A stretch of 64,000 nt of DNA from contig NC_092674.1 of the NCBI RefSeq assembly GCF_964355755.1, forward strand, positions 16,561,001 to 16,625,000. The letters are read 5' to 3'. Made by a program: the position numbers and the translations under genes. A model generated the notes under the pieces. The model made no database searches. It saw only the letters and a program-made list of their open reading frames with translations, and was not told where the DNA came from. Every line of letters starts with the position of its first letter. Position 1 is the first letter of the stretch. Origin of the DNA: Antedon mediterranea. Lineage: Eukaryota > Echinodermata > Crinoidea > Comatulida > Antedonidae. Below, one piece after another: positions 49,941 to 62,097 of the stretch.

Positions 49941-51163
49941 GTTGATGAATCTTTGAAATTTCCAAAAATGCATAGGATTACATAATCGGTTTTCTGTGCT
50001 CATTATTTTGAACATATATGTGTATGTGTTAGCTCAGATAACCTAAATTGGCATAAGTGATGAGTTAACACCAAAGTTTTAGTTTTAGTTTGATTTTTCA
50101 TAGTACTTTCATAATACTTTCATGGTCTCGCATTGGGTCCAAGTGTGTGCTGATTTTTTATGTATTATTTATAGAAAGCACTGAAAACATACATGTATGA
50201 AATTCTCTAATACCTAATTTGCAAGTTATTTTTATCTACAGTATTAATCATTTGAAGTCCAATCAATGCAAATGATAAGCAATTTGTTTTCAATTGCAGT
50301 TGACTTTTCAAATGAAACAATTTTTTTTATGTAGATGCTGACACTTTCCTATTTTATTACTTTTATAATTGAGCAAGGATTCATGTGACTGATTTTGAAT
50401 CGAAAACATTTATATGCTTTAGAATTCACATAGTAAGGGATGTAGTTAGACGTTAAGAGTTTTTTCTCGTACTACTTTGTTTTCTGTCAAAAGTCATTTC
50501 TTATAAAATCATCCAAAGCGTTTTATACATGATTTGATTTTGATGAAAATTGATGTACATATTGAGTGGGGTTTTTTATGCCAAAAATCAAAAGTTTGAG
50601 CAACCCAGAACAATGTTTTTTTTAACATGGTATGGCTAGAATTTGCAACTCCTTGTACCCACATTCCCAAAAGCTTACTACCCTAGTGAACCTATAAAAT
50701 AAAATAATGACCAGATTTTGCTTACAATTTAAGATTTGGCCATTATAGACCAAACCCAATATATACCAGTTTTCATCAAAATGTTGGCAAACATGTGAAC
50801 GGTACATTTATGTAAATGTTAATTGCCAATAGTTTACAGTTGTTTGAATGTGAAAGGGTGCTAATAGGAGATTTACTTTATCCCAATAGTTACACAACAA
50901 AGTTCAATAGTAATTCTATAACAAACTGAGGAGGTGGAAGTATTTTGCTGTCATAGGTACAGCTTCCACCACTGAACCAGAATGCTATCTGGTAGTTGTA
51001 GCCTATTTTATGAGGTCACTGTTTATGTTCATGTAATTAGGAATGCTTTTATCCATTTTTTACCAGTTTATATTTGAAAATGTTTTAGTTCGTTGTTTAT
51101 TATTAGTGTCAAGGTCATCCCATTTAAGTTTTAGCCTTGTTTTGATAAGTAACTGTCATAATA
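49941..51163. other. intergenic, no recognised feature
   Basis: AT-rich sequence between the TTA-flanked MITE and the next inverted-repeat element. No coding similarity, no tandem array. Confidence 0.45.
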
Positions 51164-52521
51164 GCCATGTTCACATAAGATTTTATCGTACTTTCTTATC
51201 GTGATATTGAATATCACGTCAGCAGGAAGAGTGTTCACAATAGAATTAACATTGTGATATAAGTATGCTATTATAAAGGGGCACTGAACTGATGTGTTTA
51301 GAGAACACGTGACGTGGGAAGGGATTGTTGATTTGTTTTTGTAGTGTGGGCCTCTATCTAGTAGCAGTAGCTAGCCAGCAGGCCTAAAATAATAAAGAAT
51401 AGTAACTAATAGGCTTTGTCCACGATTCTTTTGCGGATGAACCATGGCATCTTGCCTCAAATTTGTTCGTGTCAAAAAATAGGCCTAAGTAAGTAGCGAG
51501 CGTGAATTAATTTGAAAACAAACTCTATTACTTATTTCACCTCAATTTCGGCAGTAATCAAGAACATTCAAAATCGATAATTTTGCAGAACTTTAAGTTT
51601 CAAAACACACATGATTTTAACTATAAAAATCTCACCTTGTTTGGAAATGAAGTTGGTGATTTATTAACATTCCATCGTACACTCTCTATTTGCACGAAAG
51701 ATTGAACGTGGACGAATTTATTCACCAGACTAGTACGTATTTGTCCCGTCTGATGATAATGTATTCAATCACGCCACAACTGTACTACATCAAATATTTT
51801 ATTATTGGTATTACATTACTGTAATTTCAATGTATTTACTGAAATTCATGACAACAATATTTAATATGCATATAGGTCTAGGATAGTTAGTAAGTAGGCC
51901 CTACCCCCACCGTTTACGTACAACAATACATGTTTTACTTTGTGAAAAAAAAAAAATGGTGAAATCATCTACATGCACCACAACGATATTTTATTATCCA
52001 TTTCGTGGTTAAAATCAATAGTTTACAAAATAAAGGCAAGTTGCGGTGTGCGTGCAAATAGTGTGTCAGCCTTTTCGTAAGGTCATATATGCTTTTGTGG
52101 TGGATCGAGTGGGTTGGACGGTCTAGCTTTCTAAATAGTCCTGGCTGTTTCACATTAATTTCTGATTCGTTCACCAGATTTCAATCAGGTATTCTAACTT
52201 GATGTATGATGTCCGAAACGATATAGTGATATAAGCAATTTGACTATCAAAAAATCAAAACAACAATGGTGACTTCTTCTTCCGTTGGGTGGCCGATGAT
52301 GCAGTAAATAACCAAGCGCTGATTGTTTGAATTTCGTGTCTGCATTTAACGGTGTCTAATATATCATGATTACTTCGTAAGATCATGATAAATTAACAGG
52401 CTCTCCAAGAGCATGTTAGCCAGAATTAACGTGATAAACAAGATCACGTTAACGACTTCCTGCCGGTTCATAGAACATCATGATAAAGAAACTTACGATA
52501 ATTTGTGAATGTGAACCCAGC
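51164..52521. mobile_element. inverted-repeat element, ends GTTCACAT
   Basis: Left AATAGCCATGTTCACATAAG and right (reverse complement) AATAGCTGGGTTCACATTCA. On both sides these continue inward with ATTATCGTA/TTTTATCGTA, TTTCTTATCGTGAT/TTTCTTTATCATGAT and, further in, CAGGAAG near GTTAACGTGAT-like motifs. The arms are about 100 bp and diverged. A TA duplication is possible. No coding; about 1.36 kb. Confidence 0.65.
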
Positions 52522-54195
52522 TATTGTGGTCTATAGCATGTATACAGTAGATTGTCAATTTGGCTTTTTATAAAGATTAGATTCTTTTATTTTTATTCAG
52601 TTTGAATCATTGAGATATTATAAGTCACTATCTCTATGATTCAATCTGTGTGTACTGTGTAGTCATTTAAACTGAAACAGACACTAAAATCAAACTACAC
52701 GCTATAGTAATTAGTATACTAAATCATTAGTTTAAATAATTTGAATGTAATGTATCTGTGAATATAATAAAAGTAATGGTGTTTATTCAGTATAGTTAGT
52801 ATGGTATTTGTATTTTATTGATTTGTTTCTAATCTATATAAATTACGTAAGGGAAAAACTCATTCAAACTCAAAAACTCATTTGTACTTGGCAGCAGAAA
52901 CGGCGCAAAATGAAATAACCGAATAAAAATTCAACCATATCCATTGCGTGTTTTAACCGATTATTTCTTGTTATAACCAATTATTGCGGAGCAGTTTTGA
53001 GCTGCAACACAAATAGCGATTATTGACCACACTTTAACCTCTAGAGTATGGCAACACAAAGCATGCTATTTATTTGCGCGATCGACGACTATCAACAAAT
53101 TTTGTGGGGGGAATTATACCGAGAGACTCCAGGATTCTGCGTTACAAGTATACAGTTACATCTCACCAGTCCAGGCTGATGTTTTGCATGTCCTTTTTTA
53201 GGCCTGTTGTTTCGGTAGAAATATATAGCCTAGCTAGGCCCTAGAGTAGAACCAACAACGGCGAAATGAACTTTTCTCGGCGACGTGCCCGCAGCCCTTA
53301 TTAATATAACATTCTGTTGTATGTGGTTCGGTAGAAGTAGGCCTAGATATTTATTTTACAAATAATATACAGTAGCTTTATGTAAGAGTTTAAAGCTCAG
53401 GTAAAGGCATGAATTTTAAGTATAATATCTGGTTAATTGTACATAAATCAAATATTTGTAACAGAAATCAAGACGAAAAACCATGAATAATAATATGGTC
53501 AAATACAAAATTTGGCAAAATTCTGCCAAAAAAAACAGGAAGACTTTTTTTCAGTAGTTAGGTAGTTAACATAATGCAATAACATGTCTGGTGACTCCCT
53601 AAAAGGTGAAAAAAGATGGTGGATATACGGTGGATTTTGCTATAGCATGAAAATAAAATTCTGAAGTTGAATAAAAATACCAGAAATGTAAAATTCAAGT
53701 TATATTACCTATATTTAGTCATCTGATAACATTTTTTACCACACTGTTTATTTTTCATAGCTTTTTAAAATGCCTCTCTATTTTTAAAATTTGTGTACAA
53801 AAGAATAGAGATTTTACTGTGTAATTTGAACTATCCCCCCACTGATATGAAAGTACTAATTTTCAACAAGCTCCTGTAACACAAATAAAATCCCAAAAAT
53901 TATGAAACATAGGGGAAACTATAGATCGATAATTATTGGAATGTATGATCAATAGAAATTTTTTGCCCGCACCTGGCCTTTAATTTTTAATCCTACATGT
54001 GAGAGTTTTAGGCAGCAATAGGATGTAAACAAACCAACTCTCATTGGCCTTCCATAACTTGAACTGCGCTGTGGATGACATGATTTTTAAAAAGCAATTA
54101 CCAGATAACCGATTAACATTTTCAGTTGCAACGTGGTCAATTCTGTGGTTTGTGGTACTTAGGAAAAATCTATTATTTTTATTTTTTCAGCAGAA
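52522..54195. other. intergenic, no recognised gene
   Basis: AT-rich. A stretch at 52891-53020 (GGCAGCAGAAACGGCGC at the left, GGAGCAGTTTTGAGCTGCAACAC at the right) may be a decayed relative of the GCAGCAGAAACGG-ended MITE at 49079. A block near 53300-53400 resembles 55010-55110 in direct orientation. Confidence 0.4.
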
Positions 54196-54440
54196 AAAGC
54201 CCCTTAGGTATATAAAGTTGGTTCATACTTTTGGTACTGAATTTAATATTAGATCCCGTCAATTAAAGTTCCTGGGCCACTCGCTTCGAATGCCTGATGA
54301 CGAACCATGCAAAGAGTACGTGGGAAGAGAAGGCAGAGAACCATCCAACAGCTTTTAGGGGATGAAGGAGGCATGATTACCTCTGATAAGCTGTCAGAGT
54401 TAGCCAAGGACCGTTGTGGCTGGAGAAAGCTTGTAGTAAG
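54196..54440 (+). pseudogene. LINE scrap, RTE-like C-terminal segment
   Basis: IRSRQLKFLGHSLRMPDDEP (about 54251-54310), then in another frame QQLLGDEGGMITSDKLSELA and KDRCGWRKLVVS (about 54341-54436). This is the familiar C-terminal sequence of RTE-type and similar LINEs (R-RQL-FLGH-LRMP-DEP ... A-DR-WRKLV). One frame break near 54335. Too short to be functional. Confidence 0.85.
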
Positions 54441-55117
54441 TAACCCTAATTAAGTTGAGTTAGATATTTGGTTATTGACAATTAAAATTAATTTAATAGC
54501 TTCAATGATTTGCTTCGACCGTGGTATACACTGTCTAATACCCGTACACAATAATACAAGGATTTACCAATCTCCTTCTACGATAATTGTTTTTTATAGC
54601 TGAAAACCGGTTAAACAGCTCGAGTACAGCATCATAATGTACAAACCAAATTTGTTTAAAAAATACTATTTTGATAGGTTTAATATACGTTTATACAAAC
54701 GTATTAATTGGTGATGAATGTAACATTCCAACCTCTCACACAAGTAAGTAAATTCCCTTGGGAGATAAACTTGTATTGAAATACAGTAAAATAAAAATTG
54801 ATAGTTGTTTTAGTATGTTATGTTTTCATTTGATTTATCTTCTTTCTTTTGTCTTTACACTTCTCTGTATGTAATTTGTTTTGTTTATTTGTATTCATTA
54901 TTCATTTATTCATGGTCAAGCACAGTAAAAATATGTACTGTACATGGTTTCAAATTGTTTTTGTTCAAAATTAAAATTTTACATAAAAATGCTAGCTAGC
55001 TAGAGAGTAGGGCTAGTACCAACAGCGAAATGTATGTGGTAGTAGGCCTAAATGTTAATTGGGTTATAGTTTTGACTATGATTGGGTTTACAAATAATAT
55101 AGCTTTTACGGAAGAGA
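54441..55117. other. intergenic, no recognised feature
   Basis: AT-rich non-coding sequence; nothing recognised apart from the direct-repeat relationship of 55010-55110 with 53300-53400. Confidence 0.35.
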
Positions 55118-55405
55118 AATTGTTCAAAAGTTGGTAAAATTACTAGAAAAGGCGGGAAAAACATAAATCACATGAAAAAAATATGGTTTTAACATGCCAT
55201 TTTTTCCAACAGAAAATATAAATATAAATTACACAATTTAAAATGTTATTTCTTTTTCGAACTATGCTAAAAACGCGAAATTCATAAAATCGTGTGTCGA
55301 GTCACATTGCGCAATTGTAAGCGTCAAGATAATGTTAGCTGCACAACTTCACGTGAATGACGATATGTTGATAAAGTTATGAAATGTTATGTTGATGAAA
55401 TGTAA
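55118..55405 (-). mobile_element. Helitron-like fragment 11
   Basis: AGTTGGTAAAATTACTAGAA then AAGGCGGGAAAAACATAAAT and what follows matches the interior of Helitron 5 (about 26345-26740), including AATGTTA and CACGTGAATG blocks. Both termini are missing. Confidence 0.75.
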
Positions 55406-55998
55406 GATGAACTTTTTTGTCAAGAAGACAGCACCAAAAGGCATGGTTTATTATTTCTGATTTTAATCTGAAATTGCCACGACCATACTGGAGTGACATC
55501 TGAAAAGTGATAATATAACAAATAATCAATAATAAGATGTAACAAAATAAATTGAAAATTAATAAATTTTGCTACAAGTAGTAATTTACTGAAATTAATA
55601 GATTGTAGAAAAATTACAGAACTTGTTTCTTTGCCTTCCATAATCATAGCCTACTTTCTCTTCCACTACATTACTCTTAAAATGTAAAATAACGGTACTT
55701 CACATAAATTGAAGAAATATAATGATTAAAATGTCAACTGGTTAGTTAAATTTTAATTTATTCAAGAAATAGTTTTGATAGTTATCTATACAAGGTAGAC
55801 CTATCTATAATCTACAGTACCTGTTTCTACCAGCTAGCCCATGTGTACAATTATTTGTTTTATTTAGTGACTTACATGCTAGACCCAGACCTAAAACAAG
55901 TTAAAAGGTAGCCTCTAACTAGGCCTAGTAGACACACTTTACAAAAAACCCCTAACTTTCTGTATTCTCATTCTTGAGGACGATTAATGTATATTGAA
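55406..55998. other. intergenic, no recognised feature
   Basis: AT-rich non-coding sequence between a Helitron fragment and the SINE. Nothing recognised. Confidence 0.4.
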
Positions 55999-56275
55999 GG
56001 AGTGGAGTTGTGGCTTGGTGGTTATGATGCTTGGCGTCCTGGGTTCAAGTCCTGTCATATGTCAGGATTTTTTCTCATGACAATTTGCAACTCCACTCCC
56101 AAAGACTTGTAATTAAGTCTTTGTTTATGTAGAGCATCTTGTGTATGTTTGTGTTGTGTATATGTTTGTGTTGTGAACAGGATTGCCACCTTTGAGAGAA
56201 GGACAGTGATTGAGTTCACTTGTGGTCTTCCTTGGCTATAAATGCCTAAAAAGAATAAATAAATAAAAATAAATT
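55999..56275 (+). mobile_element. tRNA-derived SINE
   Basis: A-box-like TGGCTTGGTGG at 56011-56021 and a perfect B box GGTTCAAGTCC at 56042-56052, spaced as in a tRNA gene. A 12-bp inverted pair GGAGTGGAGTTG (55999-56010) / CAACTCCACTCC (56087-56098) encloses both. A non-tRNA body and a tail AATAAATAAATAAAAATAAA (to about 56275) follow. RNA polymerase III would transcribe it from the internal boxes. It is not a functional tRNA gene because no cloverleaf with an anticodon arm can be drawn. Confidence 0.8.
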
Positions 56276-56488
56276 GATCGAAATGTCAAGGTGTACCGCA
56301 AACTTTATATCAACGACTTAAATAATACATATATAAACACATTTGTTTTTGAATAATCAAATTAAAATGTACAAATTATTTATTACCAGACTAGATTACT
56401 AAGAAATTGTCGAATCTTGCTAAATTTATTCATAAAATATTTTGTTTGTTTAGCTGACTGATATATGCTAATTATTAATAAGATAAAA

Positions 56489-56970
56489 GGGAGTTTTCGC
56501 AACCTTACGAATACGATAACGAAAACGGATACGTCACACATTTGTGAAACTTTTGAGCTGATCCCCATTTCATATTCGTAAAGCGTATTCGTGTTGACGA
56601 ATATCACTAGTCATATAAACGAGTATAGTTTTTGATGTATTTTGCACATTTTGCACTTGAATCAGGAATGATTCATGATTATAATATAATTATACTTTTA
56701 TTGAAAGTAATTTACTAAAATGCCAGGTCAATTTTGATAATAGCAGTTTTAAAGTCCTCACTCGCTTTGATGTTACGCTAGGCCTAGGCAGCCAAGCATC
56801 AAGCAACACGTACCTGCGCTTTGCTCAAATTTACCGCAGTTATATTTTGGACGGCGCCCTCAATATTTTGTTGCCATGCAAAACAGATTTTTACTGGCTT
56901 ACGAAAAACGAATACGTGTGCGTGACGTATCCGTTTTCGTTATCGTATTCGTAAGGTTGTGAAAACTCCC
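56489..56970. mobile_element. MITE with long inverted repeats (GGGAGTTTTCGCAACCTTACG)
   Basis: Left end GGGAGTTTTCGCAACCTTAC continues for about 50 bp (GAATACGATAACGAAAACGG then ATACGTCACAC) and is matched inverted at the right end up to 56970 with three or four differences. 482 bp, non-coding, with internal TATTCGTAAAGCGTATTCG. Target duplication unclear. A recent-looking non-autonomous element. Confidence 0.8.
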
Positions 56971-58027
56971 TATTGTCTTAATTATGTTACTCATAGTAAT
57001 ACCAAATAGATGATCCATGGTTAGCTTTGTAAATTATACTGGAGACAGAATTTTATTTAAGATACAAAGTATATTGTCACCTGCATGTCAGCAATAGTGA
57101 CCCTCTACTTTTTTTTAAAGAATTATAAAAGCTCTTTTCATAGTTCATCACATTTAATAGATCACATCTCGTTTATCAATTAAGACATTGCTGAAAAAAA
57201 TTATTTCAAATAATTGAATAAATGCGAGTTGTGTAGAATGCTAATAGTGTCAATTTGTTATGCATGTTGAATGGTAGAAATTGTTTCAAATTTCAACTGA
57301 AATACCTACAGCTATGCTGTTTGTACACTTTTTGTGCAGCATAGGCAGTGACAAGTTCAAATCCAGTTTTTTTGTTGGCTTTTCACATAGTCGATCATTT
57401 TATGAAGTTTCATCAAAATAAAAAATATTCAAATAGGGACCTATGGTTGATTTGACATGGAATTTGAATATAGTCAAAACATTGTATACTCTCTAACAAA
57501 CCATTTCAATCTTCTATCAAATAAGGTCGAAGTATTATAGTCATTGTCTTAGAACCATTCTATAGGTTTGCTTCAATGAATGGATGACTAGGAGCAAGAA
57601 CGCTTGTAGACCCTATAGAAAACTGCATGATCCATTCTAGCGGGCATATAGACCTGAAAAGGTTATCCAAGTTTACATTCATGGGGTTGAAAAAAATTGT
57701 TTTAAACTAATTAAAACAGTAATATAATAAATATATAAAGAACTAAAATAGTACCTGTAGTTAAAAACATTTTTATACAGAAAATAGAAAATACAAGTAT
57801 ATCATTGAAATAAACTATTTTTTATGGACTTTCTTGTTTTTAGGGCTGAGAAAGGTTGAAATGCTAGTTCTTTGTGTACCAATAGGTCACTATATAACTA
57901 CAGACTACTGCTAATTATTTTATTACAAAATTATAAAGTTATGATTTTTGTTTACAGCAGTATGATTAATATAATTACTTTTTCAAATCTATTTATACTT
58001 TGCAAGCTGCAAACAAAAACAAATATG
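56971..58027. other. intergenic 3' of PDCD10, no recognised feature
   Basis: AT-rich non-coding sequence. The rightmost part is likely PDCD10 3' UTR; AATAAA on the minus strand at 57919-57924 is a candidate polyadenylation signal. Confidence 0.4.
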
Positions 58028-58098
58028 TAGATGATTAGTATCTTTTCATAACTCGATTACTATCTTTTCATAACTCGATTAGTATCTTTCCATAACTC
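58028..58098. repeat. 24-bp tandem repeat, three units
   Basis: Units of ATCTTTTCATAACTCGATTA with TAGT/CT variations run up to the PDCD10 stop codon, in the 3' UTR sense of that gene. Confidence 0.8.
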
Positions 58099-58292
58099 TA
58101 TGAACTTGCTTGTTGATCAGGAACTTTTCGACTCACAGTTTTCAACATTTTTAGGATTGTGTTAGTCTCATTAACAAGAACATTTGCACTGTCATAGACG
58201 TTATCAATTTTACTATCACGAAAATAACCTTTTAAGGTGTAGCTGAACTTTTTGGAGGACTTGATAAATTCCTTTTTATGAAGCTCCAGTTC
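58098..58292 (-). CDS. PDCD10: PDCD10 (CCM3), last coding exon
   Basis: 195 bp on the minus strand from acceptor TTTTTTTAG to stop TAG (58100-58098). It encodes ELELHKKEFIKSSKKFSYTL, then KGYFRDSKIDNVYDSANVLV and NETNTILKMLKTVSRKVPDQQASS. This aligns with the C-terminal focal-adhesion-targeting-like helical bundle of human PDCD10 (H-KKEFVKYSKSFSDTLK-YF, then SAN-L--TN-IL--FKTV). PDCD10 is a cytoplasmic scaffold that binds GCKIII kinases and CCM2 and joins the STRIPAK complex. Human PDCD10 ends at FKTVA, whereas this protein has about ten further residues (SRKVPDQQASS). Several otherwise conserved positions differ, for example KIDNVYD for KAINVFV. Confidence 0.9.
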   Translation of the reverse strand, partial: ELELHKKEFIKSSKKFSYTLKGYFRDSKIDNVYDSANVLVNETNTILKMLKTVSRKVPDQQASS

Positions 58293-61127
58293 CTAAAAAA
58301 ATGTAACAATTAGTAATTATTAGGTTTAAAACTGGAATCAAGCAGCTGGCTCCCACAAAGGTGAACCATGATGATGTCACTGAAAATTGCCAAATAAAGT
58401 ATTGGATGTGTTATCTATTAAAGTGTAGAAACATTTTTATAATTTCTATAAACTAGCAAAAAATACTAGCTGAACGGCTGTGATGAAACTTATAAAAAAA
58501 TCCCTAGGGCTTTGCAGCAGAACAGTGATTGGGCTTCTAAGGTAATGATTGATATGGCCGGAAAAGGTTTTAAAAATGTTTAAATGCTGAAATATCTTAA
58601 ATCAAGGCAATCTAACAGGATGCTGAGCTCCGGAGATCAAAGGGTTTGTCTATGGCTGCGACACGATCATTTCCTGGCTCGTTAACAGACACTGTGTGCT
58701 GCGGAGAATATGTACATAGTACAGTACTGTTGGCATTTGCCGTAGCCGGACATAAGAGCAAAGGACCGTTACAAGTTCCTATCTTGACAAGGCGAGTTTA
58801 TAGTGCCCTGTTGTTAGAATGCCTTGCTTTAATTCATTTGGTTGTTGTAACCCAAAACTACCATAGTATACAGTAGAACCTTTGTTTTACGTTCCCTGAT
58901 TTTACGTACGCATAAAATGACCGATGACATCATCATTTTTTAGTATTTTATTACAGTGTTATTTTCTATTTAACAACAAAAAATTCATAACTTGTGAGAC
59001 AAGCTGTGTGGCATTTCCCCTACAGCAGCGACTGCTTTTATTTATTGATAGAAAATACAAAAACATTGATTTTTTTACTTTATTTAAACATCGCACAGCC
59101 TGCATATACTTTTCTAGTTAGGCCTCACAAATAGCTAGGCCTAGCCTGGGCCACTGCTGTAGATTAGTCTAGCCTAGCTAGTGACCACTGGGTGTCACGA
59201 AACCCAAGACCACGAAAGCTAAGACCCCCTAAGACTAGCTAGTGACCACTGGGTGTCACGAAACCTAAGACCACGAAAGCTAAGACCCCCTAAGACCTAA
59301 GATCACGAAAATTAAGACCCAAGACCTAAGATTACAAATATTTATCTTTCGCACCTGCCTTGTACTTTAACTCCCAACATTTATTCTGAATACCACACAT
59401 TTGAATTAGCACTTTTATGAAAAAGAATCACATAAAAAGTAACAATACATTTTTAAATTGATAAAAAAATTAAATTTTACAGACGTTTTTCTCGCACACA
59501 TACTGTTTGCAAATTTCGCATGACCTATAGGCCTACCCCATGTTCAATATTTTTGTTTTTATGGAACGTCAAAAGAGCAAAAATTATATAGAGGGCTGAA
59601 AACTCTGTGGAGTCCATCTATTTTAACGCATTTTTTAGTGAAAATCAGTATGAAGGAATAAATACTCGAAAATAAATTTTAATTTAAAAATCATGATAAT
59701 AAGTTTTTTGTTTCCTTTCCTTTCTGTTTTTATACTTGTACTATTATTGTTGCTCTTTTGGCGCTCCATAGAAACAAAAATATTGAGCATGGGAGAAGTT
59801 ACAGTATACCATGGAGTAAGAGTATACAAAGAAACACGTCTGTAAAATCATCAATTTCAAGGATTTATTATTTGTTTTTATGTGTTTCTCCTTCTTAATG
59901 TACTTATATAAGTCCTAATTTTAAAGTGTGGTATTCAGGATAAAATTAGTTGACAAATTTGGAGTCAAAATACAAGGCAGGTGCGAAAGAAAAACATCCT
60001 CCGAACCAACACAACGGAGTAAATATATACCAACAAACAACCCGTCAAGTTTGTTTGTTGTAAAGAAAAAATATACATTTACTCAACGGGCGAAAATAAT
60101 ATGAGTTTATCTATGTTTTGCGGTAGTATTTAATTATATTTATGGTAATAAATGAAACCTACTATGTTTAAAGTTATGTATGGATAAACAAGTATTGTTT
60201 TGAAGCTGTAGTATATCTTAGAATTTGTAATCTTAGGTCTTGGGTCTTAGCTTTCGTGATCTTGGGTCTTAGCTTTCGTGGTCTTAGGTTTCGTGACACC
60301 CAGTGACCACTGCATGTTGTAAGTAAAGTAGGCAAACATGGCAGCCTTCGATCTACGTATTTGGGGGTCGATTGAAGATCAACCTGGATTTTATGGGTCC
60401 CGTGCCGTACGTAATATGAAGGTTCATCGCTCCATCCAAACAAAGCAGCATTAAAGACACCTTCCCTACAATTTGTGACGTTTTGTAAAAATAATACATA
60501 TATATTACTTTAAAAACATTAAACCGGGTCATTCTTTGTCTTAAATGTACGTTTTATGGTAAATTATGATAAAAAAAAAAAAATAATCAAAAAATATCAA
60601 TCTGCGTGCAATAGCGGGCTGCTAATACTATAATTATTAAAATCAACTTATTTTTCACATTTTTAACCATTTAAAGAACAAAAAATCGCAATAGGACCAT
60701 ATAGTATTATTTTTAAATTAAATATAGTTTGTGATCTTAAATTAGATCTAAAAAATGTAGGGAAGGTGTCTTTAATTTTCATCATATTTCAAATTAAATT
60801 CATTTCATAACAGCTTTACTGCCCGTAATATTGAAAGGACCCTCATTCAAGTGTTTTTTTTTATTAGTTTGTGAAACCACTTTATAGTGTGATTGTACCT
60901 CGGAAGCCCCATTAGCGTAATAATATTATTTTAGATTAGCTTTTTGGGTGCCGATTGGGTTCTTTTTTTCTTCAAAACATGTTCTTATTTTCAGGGGACA
61001 TACAGAACGTCTTGAATGAAGTATAAAATATAATAACAATCAATCAAATTTTACATGTAATAAATAAATTAAAACAAAATAAATCAATGTCTACAGTATA
61101 TGAATAATATCAAAAGGGACTACTTAC
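58293..61127. other. PDCD10 last intron
   Basis: 2.8 kb, phase 0. It contains the fold-back element at about 59172-60311 and otherwise AT-rich sequence. Open stretches at 58646-58876 and 58924-59121 show no recognisable similarity. Confidence 0.7.
59172..60311. mobile_element. fold-back element with long inverted arms
   Basis: Ends: AGTGACCACTGGGTGTCACG then AAACC-AAGACCACGAAAGC at the left, matched inverted at the right (about 60236-60311). Matching continues inward in order: TTTCGCACCTGCCTTGTA (59346) with TACAAGGCAGGTGCGAAAG (about 59971), TTTTACAGACG (59474) with CGTCTGTAAAA, and ATTTTTGTTTTTATGGAACG (about 59548) with its partner near 59760-59782. The arms thus span nearly the whole 1.14 kb. 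The left end is duplicated in tandem (period 61 bp, 59181 and 59242). No coding. Confidence 0.8.
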
Positions 61128-61218
61128 TCGTATATGTTCATTGAGACGAAAAGCTTCATATTGTTTAAATATGACATTTACTGCTTGCAGGAGCTCTTTA
61201 ATACCACTGGCAATATCT
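61128..61218 (-). CDS. PDCD10: PDCD10 (CCM3), penultimate coding exon
   Basis: 91 bp on the minus strand between acceptor TTTATACTGCAG and donor GTAAGT. It encodes DIASGIKELLQAVNVIFKQY and then EAFRLNEHIR. Human PDCD10 has [29 protein letters not shown] here. The first base completes a codon from an upstream exon; the end is phase 0, joining R|ELELHKKEF in the last exon. Upstream coding exons (dimerisation domain and N-terminus) were not found between 61219 and 64000 and must lie to the right of this window. A short upstream exon could still be hidden in that interval. Confidence 0.9.
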
Positions 61219-62097
61219 CTGCAGTATAAAAATAATTTCTGAGTCAATTTCACTGTTTTTTACTCAAAAATTAAGGTTAAAATCCACATGATTAATATTT
61301 CCACATAATTGTTATGATGCAAGAGATTGTATGTTAAGGCAAACAATTATTATGATATTTAGATACACAAAAAAAGCAGTCCAATTTTTAAAATACTAAT
61401 ATGCTGTACTGGTCTTTTTCTGATTTTTCACGCTGCGTCACTAGAGATGACTCATTTAGAAGCTGAAAGCTTCTAGAGACTGACGTTTTTGCTAAAATGG
61501 AAACTTGACTATAATTTATAGGTCCCAGCTGCTGGACCCAAAAAAGAGAGTCTATTAGGACACGTCATGCTAAAATTACAAATCCCAAAGCATTTCTGGT
61601 ATCCATCCCATTTGACCGATAAATAAAATACAGTAATTCGCTTTCAGATAATCATTGAATTATTAACAAAACAGTCCATTAAAGTTTTTGTTTGTACAGT
61701 AATAGGATACTTCACACTTGAAGTATCTAGGCATGATGAAGTGACCCCCAGACTTGACCTTAGCAATAAAATAAACTAAAGTGACAAAAAATCTGTGTTT
61801 CATATCAAAGTTAATCACTTCTGTAACAAAAAAATAATATTTATTCATGTATAAAAAGTGAAAAGAAACGTTTAATTATAACCCAAAAACCTTTAAGTAT
61901 TTTTTGCTTTAAATTACATTTTTTCAGGTGAAATAACTATTATGTGACAATAAAATGACACATTCAACAACAAATTTGAAATAAAAAATATATCTTTAAA
62001 ACTGTTACATCAATAAGCGAGCAGCAGTTTTTGTAAGAAATATTTCTTGTTTATGTTGCTATGTAGTCAACTTGGTTCGAATGACGACATTATTTTA
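61219..62097. other. PDCD10 intron sequence, no further feature recognised
   Basis: AT-rich sequence that should be intronic for PDCD10. A small hairpin GGTCCCAGC-TGCT-GGACC lies near 61522. No exon similarity to PDCD10 N-terminal sequence seen on the minus strand. Confidence 0.4.

Noticed and set aside
56010-56090. functional tRNA gene
   Set aside because: The internal boxes are present but no proper anticodon arm can be drawn, and the sequence continues into a SINE body and tail.
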